Assembly (NCBI GenBank): GCA_013397695.1
Contig: VYZI01000677.1
Location: 18,894 to 82,893 of the forward strand
Reading direction: 5' to 3'
Length of the DNA: 64,000 nucleotides
Origin: Centropus unirufus
Lineage: Eukaryota > Chordata > Aves > Cuculiformes > Centropidae
Shown here: in pieces, positions 12,052-25,087 of the stretch
Layout: each line of letters begins with the position of its first letter
Numbering within the stretch: the stretch's first letter is position 1
Notes under the pieces: model-generated
What the model was told of the DNA's origin: nothing
Database searches by the model: none
What the model saw: the letters and a program-made list of their open reading frames with translations, nothing else
Program-made: the position numbers and the translations under genes

Positions 12052-12070
12052 ATTATACAGTCCCACCCCA
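12052..12070 (-). promoter_or_regulatory. Possible core promoter of the FADS1-like gene
   Basis: On the minus strand a GGGGTGGGA box (12061-12070) is followed by TATAAT (12052-12057), about 95 nt upstream of the ATG at 11957. The surroundings are not CpG-rich, unlike FADS1 and FADS2. The TATA match is weak, so this is only a suggestion. Confidence 0.25.
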
Positions 12071-13775
12071 AGCCACTCCCTCTGCTTCTAGGGCTGGTTG
12101 GCTCCCCTTCCCCAAACACACCCTTCCATAGCTCCCTCCTCGTCCACGTTCACATCAGATGCTTTGACACACCCTTGAACAAAAGCCCTGTTCCTTCTTG
12201 TCTCTTCTGAGTTGCCTTTGGAAGTTCTGATTACTCATGAGGACCGTAGACTACTTCACTGAATGGAGAAGTGCATAAGTAGAAATACTTAGGAAGATTA
12301 TCTGTTACAAGATTAAATGAGATGGCAAAATGACAGAAAGCACTATTAAGTGAACACCTTCATAGAGCATTAGGAACTGGATGAGGTAAGCTGTTAACTT
12401 GATTCCGTACTGCTGAGTCAATATTAGGGTTAGCTAGAAGAGGAATCTGAAGAAGGCTGTGGGCAGCTCTTCTGGAGCAAATAATCAGAGACCTTCTTAG
12501 AAAACTGAAGCACTGTCAACATCCTGTAATCCTTTCACCAGTCTTTAACATCAGGAAATCCTGCTTTTGCTACACAATGGAGCTTTATCATGTCATACAG
12601 CACCAAAACATAAGCTGTACAGGAGCTCGTGTGGAGAGCCAAGGCTGTTATTAAATACGTTTGTTAACATCTCTAATTCAACTGTAATTCTTGCCTTCAA
12701 GGGATGGAGCCAACTTGTACGCTAACATAATGGAAACAGCAGAATGCCCCAAGGTCTGCAACCTCTCCACAAGGTATCTCATAATAGTCTCACTACCACC
12801 CAAACTACACCTTGCCCTCGGTCTTCAAAATTTTCTGTGTTGACTGTGACACACTAAACTATTGTGTCTGTCTTAACTAAGAGCATTGTTGAATAAAACA
12901 CCACCAGATCAGAGCAAAGAAAGAGCACATTAAGAAGGCATTATTTATCTCCAATTAATATAGTTTGCATGTTGACAATACTTTACACAAAGTCATTTTC
13001 AGAGTTTCCTGTCTCTTTATGCTCCAGTCTTTCAATCATCTCATTGTCTGAGTAATTAATTCATACGTGAACAACAAACAAACAGATTTTGTGGTTGAGA
13101 ATAACAACTGTTAACACCAAGTTTCATTGTAGATTAGGAGGTTCTAAAACTATACTGAATGACACTGTTTACATAATTAACCTTATTAAAATATTAGTCT
13201 TGTAGAGCCAAAGTCTAAATGCCCCTTACATTCAGAGTGGATCTGCCAGGCAGTAAAGAGGTGAGAGTTATCAGCTATAATCAATAATAAAAAGAGAGCA
13301 ATGCTATGTTTCCTACAAAGTCATATCCATGTTGCAGGCAACCCAGAAAAAAAATAAGCCCGCATATATGAAATATTGCCCTGCTTGAGATTTAGGTTTC
13401 TCTTAATCTTCTATTCTTAAATCCAAATTTAATTTAATCAAATTTCATTTAATTCAAATGTCTTTAATCCCTTAATTGCTTTTGAGGAAGGCACAGCCGC
13501 AGGTGTAGCATGGGACAGTCTGTCCTCATTAGGTTTCCATCCTATCCCTTTTATAACGCAATATGAAGTTAAATCCCAAATCATGAGTTTTCCACCTTAT
13601 CCCAAAATTTTGATTAGTAATAATATATTTATTATGTTTATAACAACAAATGTTGTCTATAATGATGCCCGGTCCCTTCCTGAAGTCTAACAAGGTCTAG
13701 GTCTCCACTATCTCTGACAATGAATTTCACAGAGAATTCACTTATTCTGGTCCAAAGTAAAGGGGTAGTGGTGAT

Positions 13776-14060
13776 AGAATCAGAATGTGTTGGAAGGGAC
13801 CTTAAAGACCATCCAGTTCCACCCCCTGCCATGGGCAGGGACACCTCTCACTGGATCAGGGGGCTCCAAGCCCCATCCAACCTGATCTTCAACACCTCCA
13901 GGGATGGGGCAGCCACCACTGCTCTGGACAACCTGTTCCAGTGCCTCACGACCCTTATGGTAATTAATTCCTTCTTAATATATAATCTAAATTTCCACTC
14001 TTTCATCTTAAAACCATTTCTTCTCATCCTATACCTGTACTCCTTGATGAAGTGATGAGC
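13776..14060 (-). mobile_element. CR1 LINE 3' fragment
   Basis: Reverse CR1 with TTGGAAGGGACCTTAAAGAC and CACCTCCAGGGATGGGGCAG, in the spacer upstream of the FADS1-like gene. Confidence 0.88.
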
Positions 14061-15289
14061 TCCCAGTTCTGAGGAGGACCAAAAAACTCAGCTGAAGTTG
14101 CAAACTTCAGGAAGGACAGAAAGATAAGAAAGCCAAAGTATGATTTTGATCAAGGTACCTTGGCCAGGTGAGGTGAAAATATGGCTGCATTCCCTGTCTC
14201 CCAAGCAGACAGCATGCAGGAAGCCTAGGCAAGAGCTGACTGAAGCAGGGACAACATGATAGATCTCTGCATCAGGAGAAAGGCACCATATAAATTATAT
14301 AGAATAACTTTATTTTGAATAATTTGTCCTTAAGGGACTCTGGAATGGAGTTTGCAGGATATTTGTGGTATAAGTGACCATGAACCTTCTCAGCTTATAA
14401 TTCTCTTCCCTAGCAAACTGTGCAAATCTCAGACTGCAAACTCAGTGGAAGGAAGTCTCGACTTTTGCCTTCCTTGTGTTTCCCAGTGAATTAACTGTAG
14501 CACAAAATCAGTTAGAGACAACTGAAATCTCGTGTAGCAGAGACAGCTCCTTGCACGGAGTGAGCAGTCCTTGTGGCTGGCACAGAACCATAAATCAGGC
14601 AATTCTAATTATTTAAGTCATGTAGCATCTTGCAAATTAATCAATCAAGCACAAAACAATCATCTAAAAGTTCCTGACGTGGCAATAGTTGAAACACCCT
14701 AGGTAAAAGAGAACTGTATTGGTATTCTTTAGAAGGCACTGATAAAAGAGTGGGAGGAATAATTTCTATTGTGCTGTCACATTGTGTTTTGTAACCATCT
14801 TGCTCTAAATAAAAGTTACGTGCATCCATGTTAATGATGTGTTCATGTCCTAGTGTGGAATACACGTAGTCTTACATAAATTGTGTTCACTGCTAATAAC
14901 ATAAGTGATGGATTGCAAATTTCCATTTATGTGGTTTTTCTATATACATGCAACAAATTTCAAGCTACTCCATACCTGTCTGAAAGCACAAAGCCCTCCC
15001 CTTTGCCGTATGCTCAGACTCGTAAATGCAGCAGCTGCCTGAAAAAGAGTAGATTAAAAAGTAGATTTAAATTCTGGACTAAAAGGAGATGGAGAACACA
15101 GAATCAGGATCTTATTGGAGGGAATGAATAGGGGATGACTCTGCCTAGACACATGGTCAGTAATCATGCCTTTCACAGTTATCACATGCTGCATGTGCAA
15201 TTGCACAACCACTGCTGTCACTAAGACAAATTAGGTTTGGGAATGATAAGATGATTGCCCTCCATATTAACAGTGCATAAATTCATGTT

Positions 15290-15735
15290 AACAAGTCTGG
15301 AGGAGGGCCACAAGAGCTGGAGCATCTCCCATACAAGAGCAGGCTGAGAGAGTTGGGGTTGTCCAGCCTGGAGAAGAGAAGGGTGCGGGGAGACCTTAGA
15401 GCAGCTTCCAGTACTGAAAGGGGCTCCAGGAAAGCTGGGGAGGGACTTTTGATCAGGGCGTACAGGTATAGGACAAGGGGGAACAGTTTTAAGCTGAAAG
15501 AGGGAAGATTGAGGTGAGATCTTAGAAGAAATATTTTCCTGGGAGGGTTTGGAGGCACCGGCAAAGATTGCCCAGAGAAGTGGTGACTGCCCCATACTTG
15601 GAGGTGTTGAAGGCCAGGTTGGCTGGGGCTTGGAGCCCCCTGATCCAGTGAGAGGTGTCCCTGCCCATGGCAGGGGGTGGAACTGGATGTTCTTTAAGGT
15701 TCCTTCCAACCTAAACCGTTCTATGATTCTACAGG
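15290..15735 (+). mobile_element. CR1 LINE 3' fragment
   Basis: CR1 tail from the GAGGAGGGCCACAAGAGCTG region to the end CTAAACCGTTCTATGATTCT. Confidence 0.9.
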
Positions 15736-16424
15736 TGAATTTATTTAGTACCAGATCCCATCCAGAGGGACCTTTAATGCCCATTGATATTACATTACTG
15801 TAAATGGCCTCAAAGAATTTCTTTCCCAGTTTGAACACAGTAGCTGTTTCTGTCTGTATAACCCAGGTCACCAAACAAATTTCAGGGCTGCATGGAAAAG
15901 CCCAAGGATGGAGTGAAAGTCACAGTCATGCTCACCCAGAGAAACTTGAGAAATCCGATAGAGTGAATTTACACCATACATTGTGTTCTGCAACAACTGC
16001 CCACATGCCTGGCAAAACCCATGTCGTCTGCATCTGGGAGCTGGCACACGTGCCCAGAGCTATTCTACATCATTACTTTTGTGACTAAGAGTCTTCCTCC
16101 ACATGGTTCCTGACATGGTTTTCCAGATTTTCGTAAAGCCAGTATGTAACTGCTCAACTGGTGGTTATTGCATCAATGTCTTAATCCAGCATCATGGAAA
16201 TGCCTACAGTTCAAATAATCCATCGGAGTTCAACTGGTACAAAACAGACCAGTCCAGGAGAAGATCCAGTACTATGATAGACTGAAGCACCTTCTTTCTG
16301 AGACAAACTCTTATTCCAGAGAAGTTCTCTAAGTTCTGAGTCATTTTTTTTTCCTACAGGATGCTCCTCGTGGTTCTTTTGACCACCTTTTCTATGGAAA
16401 CTAAATCTTACACAGAGATGGTCA

Positions 16425-16925
16425 CATGTCCAGTTCTGGAATCCCCAGCATAAGAAAGATATTGAACTTTTGGAGGGGGTCCAGAGGAAGGCCACGAAGA
16501 TGATCAGAGGGCTGGAGCACTTCGCCTATGAGGATAGGCTGAGAGAGTTGGGACTGCTCAACCTGGAGAAGAGTAGGTTCCAGGGAGACCTTAGAGGGGC
16601 CTCCCAGAACTCAAAGGGGCTCCAGGAAAGCTGGGGAGGGGCATTTTACAAGGGCATGTAGGGGTAGGATGAGGGGGAATGGCTTTAAATTGGAAGGTGG
16701 AAGATTTAGGTTAGACTTTAAGAAGAAATTCTTCATGATGAGGGTGGCAAGACCCTGGACGAGGTTCCCAGGGAAGTTGTAGATGTCCCCTCCCTGGAAG
16801 CATTCAGCACCAGGTTGGATGGGGCTTGGAGCCCCCTGATCCAGTGGGAGGTGTCCCTGCCCATGGCAGGGAATTTGGAACTGGGTGATCTTTAAGCTCC
16901 CTTCTAATCCAAACCATACTACCAT
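16425..16925 (+). mobile_element. CR1 LINE 3' fragment
   Basis: About 500 bases from TCCAGTTCTGGAATCCCCAG through GGTCCAGAGGAAGGCCACGA to the CR1 tail. Confidence 0.9.
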
Positions 16926-19349
16926 GCTATGTGCTGTGAGAACACCTACCAAGCAAGGTTCCTGGGCAAGGACTAGATGAAGAACTTTACAAGCCGTACA
17001 GTCTCACCCAGGAGGAGAACTTCAACATAACACAGTCAGCCAAGGGTTGTACATGTCTCCAGGGTTAGATGTCAACACTACAGACAGTTTGCGACCTTGG
17101 AGGTAAGCATCTGTAATCACAGCTGCATCCATAATTACAGATGCTCTTATCTATGTAGTCAGACCTGAGTTTCTCTGCCCTGCCTTGGCTAGTCCAAAGC
17201 CCTGCTGGAACAGCACCTTGCCCTTGTAGAGGGCTCATGGGTGCTCTGCTGTGACTTCTGGTAGGGAACTGCCCTGCACCCATCTGCTCCCACTCCTATA
17301 GACAGAACCTGTGTTCACAGTGCATGGATTTTATGGATCCTCATTCAAGACTCTCTCTCCTGTGGCTATGATGTGTCTCTTTCCAAACACTGCAAGGAAA
17401 CTGAAATAATTAAAAATACATTCTCTCTGGCACAAAACTTTGTTGGGAAGCCATAATACAGGACAAAGCTACATTCTGTAACATCTCCTCAACCTTTTCA
17501 AGAGACAATAACTTTTACAGACCACAACATCTTGAGGGTATTTGCTTGCTCGCATAATCAAAGCCTTAATTAACTTTGTTTCATTCTTTAATCCAGACAT
17601 CAGCAGGAAGCTAACACATGGGTTTTTTCTTTTGTGAAAGCAATCTTTACATCCTTTGCAAAAGAGAAAAACCACCTGTGAAATCCTGGCATTTGGGTAC
17701 GGGCAAACTTTGCTTTCACTGCTTGCTTTGGGTTGCATTTGCTGAGTAAACGATAGAAAAACCCAAGATGTTATTTATAAGGAGGTGTGAAATTAGGTTT
17801 TGTAATAAGCACCGTGAACCTTCTTATCTAAAATTCAAGACACTGAACGATATAATAGATATTTTTTGGTAGTTTGGAGCAAGTTACTGAAACCCCTGCA
17901 ATAGAAGATGCTGTAATGCTGCACAACACAGCTGTAAACCCTCACACGATTTAATTCTGCAGTTCTGATATGGCTTTCTAATACACACATCATCTGTAAT
18001 TAAACCTCCCAAACCTTTTTATAAAGGGTTACTAGTAAGCTCTTCAACAATCCCTATACATTCATCTGTTTTGTGTATCATCTCATTTAACCTGCAGTCC
18101 CTCTGAAAGACACCCTTCACATCCTCCAGCTTCATGGAAGTCAGAACCCCCGGAGCTCTTCTGTGGATTTAAGAAATTCAGCTGATCTAAAATTCTAAAT
18201 GTAACTGATAAAAATTTAACTGCTAAAATGCTGTTGAATTTAACTGTTAAAAAAGCCCTCCTGCGAGCACACAGGTATGAAAAGCATTATTCAAGCTAAA
18301 TTTGTTAGGTGCCTGTTACAAGCTCATTTTGTTTTCCCGCTGCCACATGTTTAGGAATTTTTTTTCAGACTGGTTAGCGTTTTTCAGAGCATTTCTGTGT
18401 TCGGTGCAGAGCAACCACTGATTACAGACACACTTCTTCTGAAGCCCTGGCTGTCTGAAATTCTGCATCCACAAAAGAAAAACTCTACAGGAGGGCTTTT
18501 TTTTAGCAGATGACTTGTGCCACACCAATTAGGAACAACATGGCACAAGCAAGGAATAGAACACCCATTGGGCTTCCACAGTCTACACCCAGAGCACCTC
18601 CTTCCTCCTGTCCTTCTGGCTCTTGGGCCACCTTCCAACTCCTCCATGTCCTATCCTCTCCACAAGGAGGACAGTCATATTTTTCATTAGATGGTTGAAG
18701 AAGCTTTTGCTACTTGTTTTCATCTCTTTTGCAAAGTTTAAGTTTCTTTGACACTTTAGCAATTCCTGCTTGCACTTCCATGACCATTTCCCTATTCTTT
18801 GCATCCCAGTCTGCCTCAGAGATAGTTCCTCATCAAGCCATAATGCAATTCTGAGTTTATTTCTTCCATTCTTGCCAGGGATGCAAGTCCCACAGAGGTT
18901 TTAGACCCTCAGTCTCCTCCATACTTATGTCAGAACTCCTTACTTTAGCTCTATAATGACTGATTTCCTTCATTTTTCAAACTTTGCTCTTAAATAAAAG
19001 CAGCAAAGGATCAAATCCAGTGTAGCTAAGCTGGGACATGCAGCTCTGATACGAGCGCACACATCCTCTTACCTGCCAGTTCTTTTATGTCTCGTGGCAG
19101 ATCATAAATTTAGCCACAAGGCAGCTGACCATGTCAGACAAAAGTGGAATGAGTTTCATGACCACTCTAGACAGTACGTGGTACATGGCAAACGTCCAAG
19201 GGTTAGCACATTCAGGACCCAGGGACATATATGAAAAGAAATTCAACCTCTATCCATTTTAATCAAGAAGACATCGTGCTAGATCTCATTTTAACTCTGA
19301 GACTGGAGCACCTATCTGTCGAGCAGTCAATTTCTGAAGTACAGTTAAA

Positions 19350-19500
19350 TTTACAGCCCCGTCCCTGGAGGTGTTTAAAGCCATGTTAGAGAGACTCTGA
19401 GCAGCCTGATCCAGTGGGAGGTGACTCCGTCCATGGCAAAGGGGTTGGAACCGGGTGATCTTTATGGTCCATTCTAACCCAAACCATTCTATGATTCTTT
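19350..19500 (+). mobile_element. CR1 tail
   Basis: Ends AACCCAAACCATTCTATGAT. Only the last ~150 bases of the element are present. Confidence 0.85.
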
Positions 19501-21146
19501 GAGAGGGTCTGAACCAACATGAGTCATGTTCATGCTTCAAAAGTAAGAGTAAGAAATTTAAACCAGTGCCCCTAGGGTGACCTTTGAGGATTAAGGTATT
19601 AACAAGGCAATCCTGCTTTCCTCCTGTATTACAGGAAGCCTCAAGTCCTTCTAGTCCTGGGCCAGACACTATCCTGGTTCTCCCTGACGAGTTCCTCATT
19701 GACAGGCACAACAGGCTGGAGTAGACCATGACTCCAGTTTCTCCATTCCACATGTTCTGCCTCTTGTCTTGCATCTGATGAAACAAAGTTCAGGGATCTA
19801 TCCTAGTTCATCCATGTCTTGACATGCTCTGCTGTTCCCACAGCACTTCTGGGTGGTGGTGATCTTTGTTAAAGTGATTTCATTCTCTCAGAAGAAAATT
19901 TCTTCAAACTAGTAGTTGTCTATAATACATAGACCATAATATGAATATGAACTCTGAATGTTCTTATATTTGGATTAGATTCCAGCTGTCTTTTTCCCCT
20001 AATTTATTCCTCCATTTTGGTATCTGAGGAATATTTGCTCAAGATAGAAATATTTGTAGCTTTCTAGTTTTGAGTGAAGCCATGTTTCTGATCTTCCTCT
20101 TGGACAAGGGGAGAAGAGTGAGTAAAATAAAGAGAACCCCAAAATGATCAAGACAGAACCTGAGCTCACTAGCAACATCTTCATTCACCTTTTGTTCTAC
20201 TTGGGCAACATACAGCATTAATTACTTCATATTGTTCCTTTTTCACAACCGATTGTGAGATGATATTGGGCAGGAGTTCAAACTCACTTGTTAAGACATT
20301 TGCATATTTTCTTGCCAGAAGAAGTTACAATTCTATCTGGTTATGTATCTAAATGAATGTTTTAGGAGCACCCATTCATTCCAAAAGGTCTATTATGCAG
20401 GAGGTGACCTAATTACGATGATACTGGCCACAAGACTGCCCTGATCACCTTCTGAGTCAAATGAAAAAACATCCACAGTTCACAAGGAATTGTCTTCTAG
20501 AAAATTAAGTTAGTCTCTCAGTGAGGAACCTATCACTGCTCCTGCTATACTGGACATGGGGACGTTCAACCTTGGTACTAAGAATTTTCACCTTCCATAT
20601 AGCGTGATTAACGCTGTTCCAGCTACTCTATCCTTCCAAGACCACAATACTCTTTGTTATAAAATTCCACATTTTATGATCAAATCACTGTTTCTTCTTT
20701 TATTGGTCTCAGGGAGCTCTGAAAATTTTATTCTCCTACAATGAAAAACTTTCCTAAGGCTTTAATTTTCCCCTGCAGCTCTGCCCTGTATTGTCCTCAG
20801 CTCTTCAACGAGGTTTTTTTATTGAAGACAGCACACCTGAATAAAACAACCTGATAGGAGCCACAAGCTTACGTAGAAGGTAGGAAGTTTCTCTAACCTT
20901 TTCCCTTTTTAGCCTGTGTATATACAGGCCTTGTTTTAGATGTTTCAGAAAGCCTCATTCGGTGGAAGTTCTTGACAACATACAATGACTTCCATGTCTT
21001 TTTCTGTTCTGTACTCCCAATTACCTGAGATAACTACGAAAAGCCAAAAAGGAATAGGGATTCAATGTCTCAGCAGTGGTTGGTTCTTTGAAGTAAGTTT
21101 AAGATACCTGTTGGAATGATTTTTTTTCCTTATTATTCTGCCTTAC

Positions 21147-21625
21147 AGAATCATAGAATCCTTAAGGTTGGAAAAGGCTTCTAAGCTCGCCTAGTCCAAA
21201 CATCAGCCCAACACCACTGCACCTGCTAAACTGTGTCCTGAAGTGCCACTCCTACATGTTTTTTTTTTAACACCTCCAGGGCTGGAGGCTCCACCACTTT
21301 CCTGTGCAGCCTTCCACTTTCCAATGGATCACGCTGCTGAACGCCCTATCCAGCCTGACCTCCAGGGATGGGGCATCCATGACTTCTCTGGAAAACCTTG
21401 GCCAGGACCTCCTCACCCTCACGGGAAAACTTCCTAAAACAAAAAAAATCTTCAAAAAAAAAATCTTCCTAAAAAAAGGCTCTCTAAAACAAAAATCTTC
21501 CTAAAAAACACTCTTCCTAAAATCTCATCTCTCCCCTCTTTCCACTTAAAACCACTCCCCTCCATTCTATCCCTGCATTCCTTGATAAAGAGCCCCTCCC
21601 CAGCATTCTTGTAGGGCCCAAATAT
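21147..21625 (-). mobile_element. Chimeric CR1 fragments
   Basis: A CR1 of the AAGGTTGGAAAAGGCTTCTA subtype switches near 21310 to a second CR1 subtype (GACCTCCAGGGATGGGGCAT) without its 3' end. An A-rich, internally repeated block lies inside the second piece. Confidence 0.8.
21431..21525. repeat. Imperfect AAAAATCTTCCT repeat
   Basis: Around five imperfect copies of AAAAATCTTCCTAAAA-like units inside the CR1 at 21147-21625, probably a local expansion of CR1 sequence. Confidence 0.7.
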
Positions 21626-23156
21626 TTTGCATTCAATGTGGGAGACCTTTGCCAGTTTTCCCATCTCAAAGGGATCCAAAAGCCTTTGTCACTGGCTGCC
21701 AATCACCATGCATTTGCAACCCTTGCATTGCGGAGCCTGTGAAACCTTCAGCAACCAAAATGGGAGGGCAATTTTCACTATGACGTGTCTCTGTGGTATT
21801 CCTACAACATCTACTGGAGGGGTCAGACACACATAAGCTTGATATTCTAAAGACTCTTTCATCTTCAGTCAAGCAATCCAGTGATTAAAATTGCACTGCT
21901 ACTTGATATTTGATTCATTGGGGTGTATTTATATGCCGAAAATAAATGCATTGTGCCACTTGATCCTTCAGCTCTACAGAGTTGCTTCTCACAGATGCAA
22001 ACTGTTTCGCCCAAAGGATGTCATCATTATCAGTCTTTCATATACGTCCATTATTTTTTATTGCTGTTTCAAAACTTTCCTTGTAGAAATTCCTCCCCAG
22101 TTTCTGAACGTTTATTATGAGTCTCTTTGGCAGACATAAATCGCACAGAAACCACATTCATGCCAACAAACTCTGTTCCAGTGTAACGTAATCCTTTCTT
22201 TCCCCACCCATGAGTAGTGTTGCATTAATACATTAGGCTTCTACACCTGACCTGTTAAAAAATCTCCATATTTTCCTTATAAAAGAACCTATCTTGGGAA
22301 GCAAATGATCCCATTTCTGAGAGCCTTAGCTGCATCCATTATGTGTCCTTTATGGATCATCTTTGTTTCTCCTGCTTTTCTAAAGATGGAGAAATTCCCG
22401 TAAACAACACTGGTCATCTCTTCAGGAATTCAGGATAATGGAAGCAAAACCACACGTGGGTTGGACAAGGATTCCAAACGAGTCAAAACAAGCGGTTGTT
22501 GGGAAGGAGAAACCTACACCATTTTCCTCTTCCAGCTGCCCCATCACCCTTAACTGTTTAAAGATCACCCTAACATTTTTGCAATTCCAGCTACCCCATT
22601 CCGAAAGTGTTCCTCCCTGATTTGAAAAAAAACCCAATTCATTCAGGGCTGGCATCACCTCTTTTTCCAACAATGCTCCACTAAACCGAATAATCATCAA
22701 AGTCTTATGAACTTCAGACCTCAGTTTGTAAGATTCCATGCAAATGCCGGAAGAATTTGTTCTCATTGGAACATCTTTGGAGACTATATCCTCTCCCAAC
22801 ATCCAAATCCCATGGAGAGGCTGCGGACAAAAGGCTTCACCTTGGGTGTAACTGGTGTCTTCATCCCTACATAAGCTTTGCTACAGTGAGGGTTGTTGTT
22901 TTTTTTTTTAACAGTTATCCTATTCACTAAATCTCTCCTTACATCATGTAATCCAAACACTTCATTGCCCAACCAGCCACAACTACGGCAGAAAAAGAGC
23001 ATGTAAGTACAAGCTACATGAACGCAACACACAAAACTGGCAACTGGCGTCTGGCATCTTAGCGGTCACTTGGCTTTGAACAATTACAAAGAGCAGAAGG
23101 TTAATGAGTCTCCCCTACCTCATGGAGGAGTACTCGCCTGGAGTCCCACAGCACAG

Positions 23157-23615
23157 GAGGGTCATGGATCTGTTGGAGTGAGTCCAGAGGAGGCTACGAA
23201 GATGATCTGAGGGCTGGAGCACCTCCCATATGAGGACTGAGAGAGTTGAGGTTGTTCAGCCTGGAGAAGGCTGCAGGGAGACTTTAGAGCAGCTTCCAGT
23301 GCTGAAAGGAGCTCCAGGAAAGCTGGGGAGGGGCTCTGGATCAGGGAGTGCAGGGATAGGATGAGGGGGAAGGGTTTTAAGCTGAAAAAGGGGAGACTGA
23401 GCTGAGAATTAGGGAGAAATGTTTTCCTGAGGTCCAACTGGTTGAGGTTGCCCAGAGCAGTGGTGGCTGCCCCATCCCTGGAGGTGTTCAAGGCCAGGTT
23501 GGATGGGACTTGGAGCCCCCTGATCCAGTGGGAGGTGTCCCTGCCCATGGCAGGGGATGGAACTGGATGTGATTTAAGGTCCCTTCAAACCCAAACCATT
23601 TTATGATTCTATAAT
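23157..23615 (+). mobile_element. CR1 LINE 3' fragment
   Basis: CR1 with GAGTCCAGAGGAGGCTACGA at the left and the end AACCCAAACCATTTTATGAT. Confidence 0.9.
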
Positions 23616-24444
23616 CTGACCCACTACAGAGATCTTCAGGGAGAATGAATTTTTATATTTATTAAATCTGTACTAGTTATTTAGCATGCCTTTCTTTTCA
23701 CAGAATTTAGACTGGACTAAAATAAAGACCCAAATGCAAAAGGCCCAACAAGGTATTTCTGCTTACAGACAAAGGTTATTTTAACAGTTTTACCTATTAC
23801 TCAACTGTTTAGAGAGCTAAATGGGAATGTAGTAGTGAATCTTTGGAGTTCCATTCTCACAGCAGCCAGAAGTTGCTCAGAACTGTGCCGTAATTTCCTA
23901 TATGCTGCCTTTAAGTGAACAGAAAATTAGGAGAATAGAAGACCACAGCCTTTAAACACTCCTGTTTTAGTTCCCAGGGAGGCTGGGATGTCTTCCTTCC
24001 CCTCTGATGCCTGACTGCCATCCTGTGGCTATTTCACAATGTTCAGGTTCCATATTTTAAGGCTGAACTGTGAAGCCAAAGGACTTCCACTAAATGGTAA
24101 ATGTGGGGTCAGTGTTGTTCCACAAATGTCTTGAGGCTCATTCAGAGATTCTGCGAGGGGATCAGGACTTACATTGAATATTGTTGTGAAATTTCACTAT
24201 TATAAGTCTCAGGGTTAATCTGTGATTGGTAACAACCTGAGTAATGATAGAAACAGAAGTTATCTTAGAGCTTATTGCTTCTCCTGAGCTGTTCTACACC
24301 TGGAGAACTCGTGAACTTGGCTTACATGGATCTCTCTCTCATGTTGACTCAGGTCCCCTTTCAGTCTTTCTTACCCTTCAAGACTGTGATTCAGTTCACC
24401 ACGTTATTTTTCCTGGTTAGTCAGGCAGTTGTCTACTGTATTGT

Positions 24445-24720
24445 TTAGTCCAGAGAAGAGAAGGCTCTGGGGAGACCTTAGAGCAGCTTCCAGTACTGAA
24501 AGGGGGCCTAGAGGAAAGATGGGAAGGGGTTCTTTATCAGGGAGAGCAGAGGTAGGACGAGGGGAAACAGTTTTAAGATGAAAGAGGAGAGATTTAGACT
24601 AGGTCTTAGAAAGAAATGTTTTCCTGTGAGAGTGGTGAGGCTTGACCCAGGCTGCCCAGAGAAGTCATGCCTGCCCCATCTCTGGAAGTCTGGGTCTTGG
24701 ATGGAACTCAAGTTCCATCT
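24445..24720 (+). mobile_element. CR1 fragment lacking its end
   Basis: GGAGACCTTAGAGCAGCTTC through GCCCAGAGAAGTCATGCCTG. The usual 3' terminus is missing. Confidence 0.82.
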
Positions 24721-25081
24721 GAGAGCCCATGTCCTAGTGAATGTAAGTCTCCATAGATCAGCTCCTGACTTCTTAAAACATGCAGACCTTTCTACATAAA
24801 AAGTAACACAACTTCCAGAAGGCAGGGGTAGTTAATTTTTTTCCCCCTTTCCTACTCATTTTGGAGGAAGAACTGGTGTTTGGTTTTGTTTTAAGCTTCA
24901 GCTTGGTTAATTTATACTGCATACTTCACACAAGCTGATTCCCTTCCTCCAAAATGCAAATGATGAGGTTTATGGCAGGTTTCTCTGCAGCTGTGGACAG
25001 GCATTTGTTCCATGCTTTAGAAAGCACAGACTACTGTGTAGACATATTTTACTCTGATGACAGCAACAATTGATAAGATAT

Positions 25082-25087
25082 TTTATT
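25082..25087 (-). terminator. FADS1: Candidate FADS1 poly(A) signal
   Basis: AATAAA on the minus strand, 1.6 kb beyond the FADS1 stop. A variant ATTAAA lies nearer at 25210-25215. No AATAAA was seen closer to the stop. Long 3' UTRs are usual for FADS1, but nothing here proves use. Confidence 0.2.
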
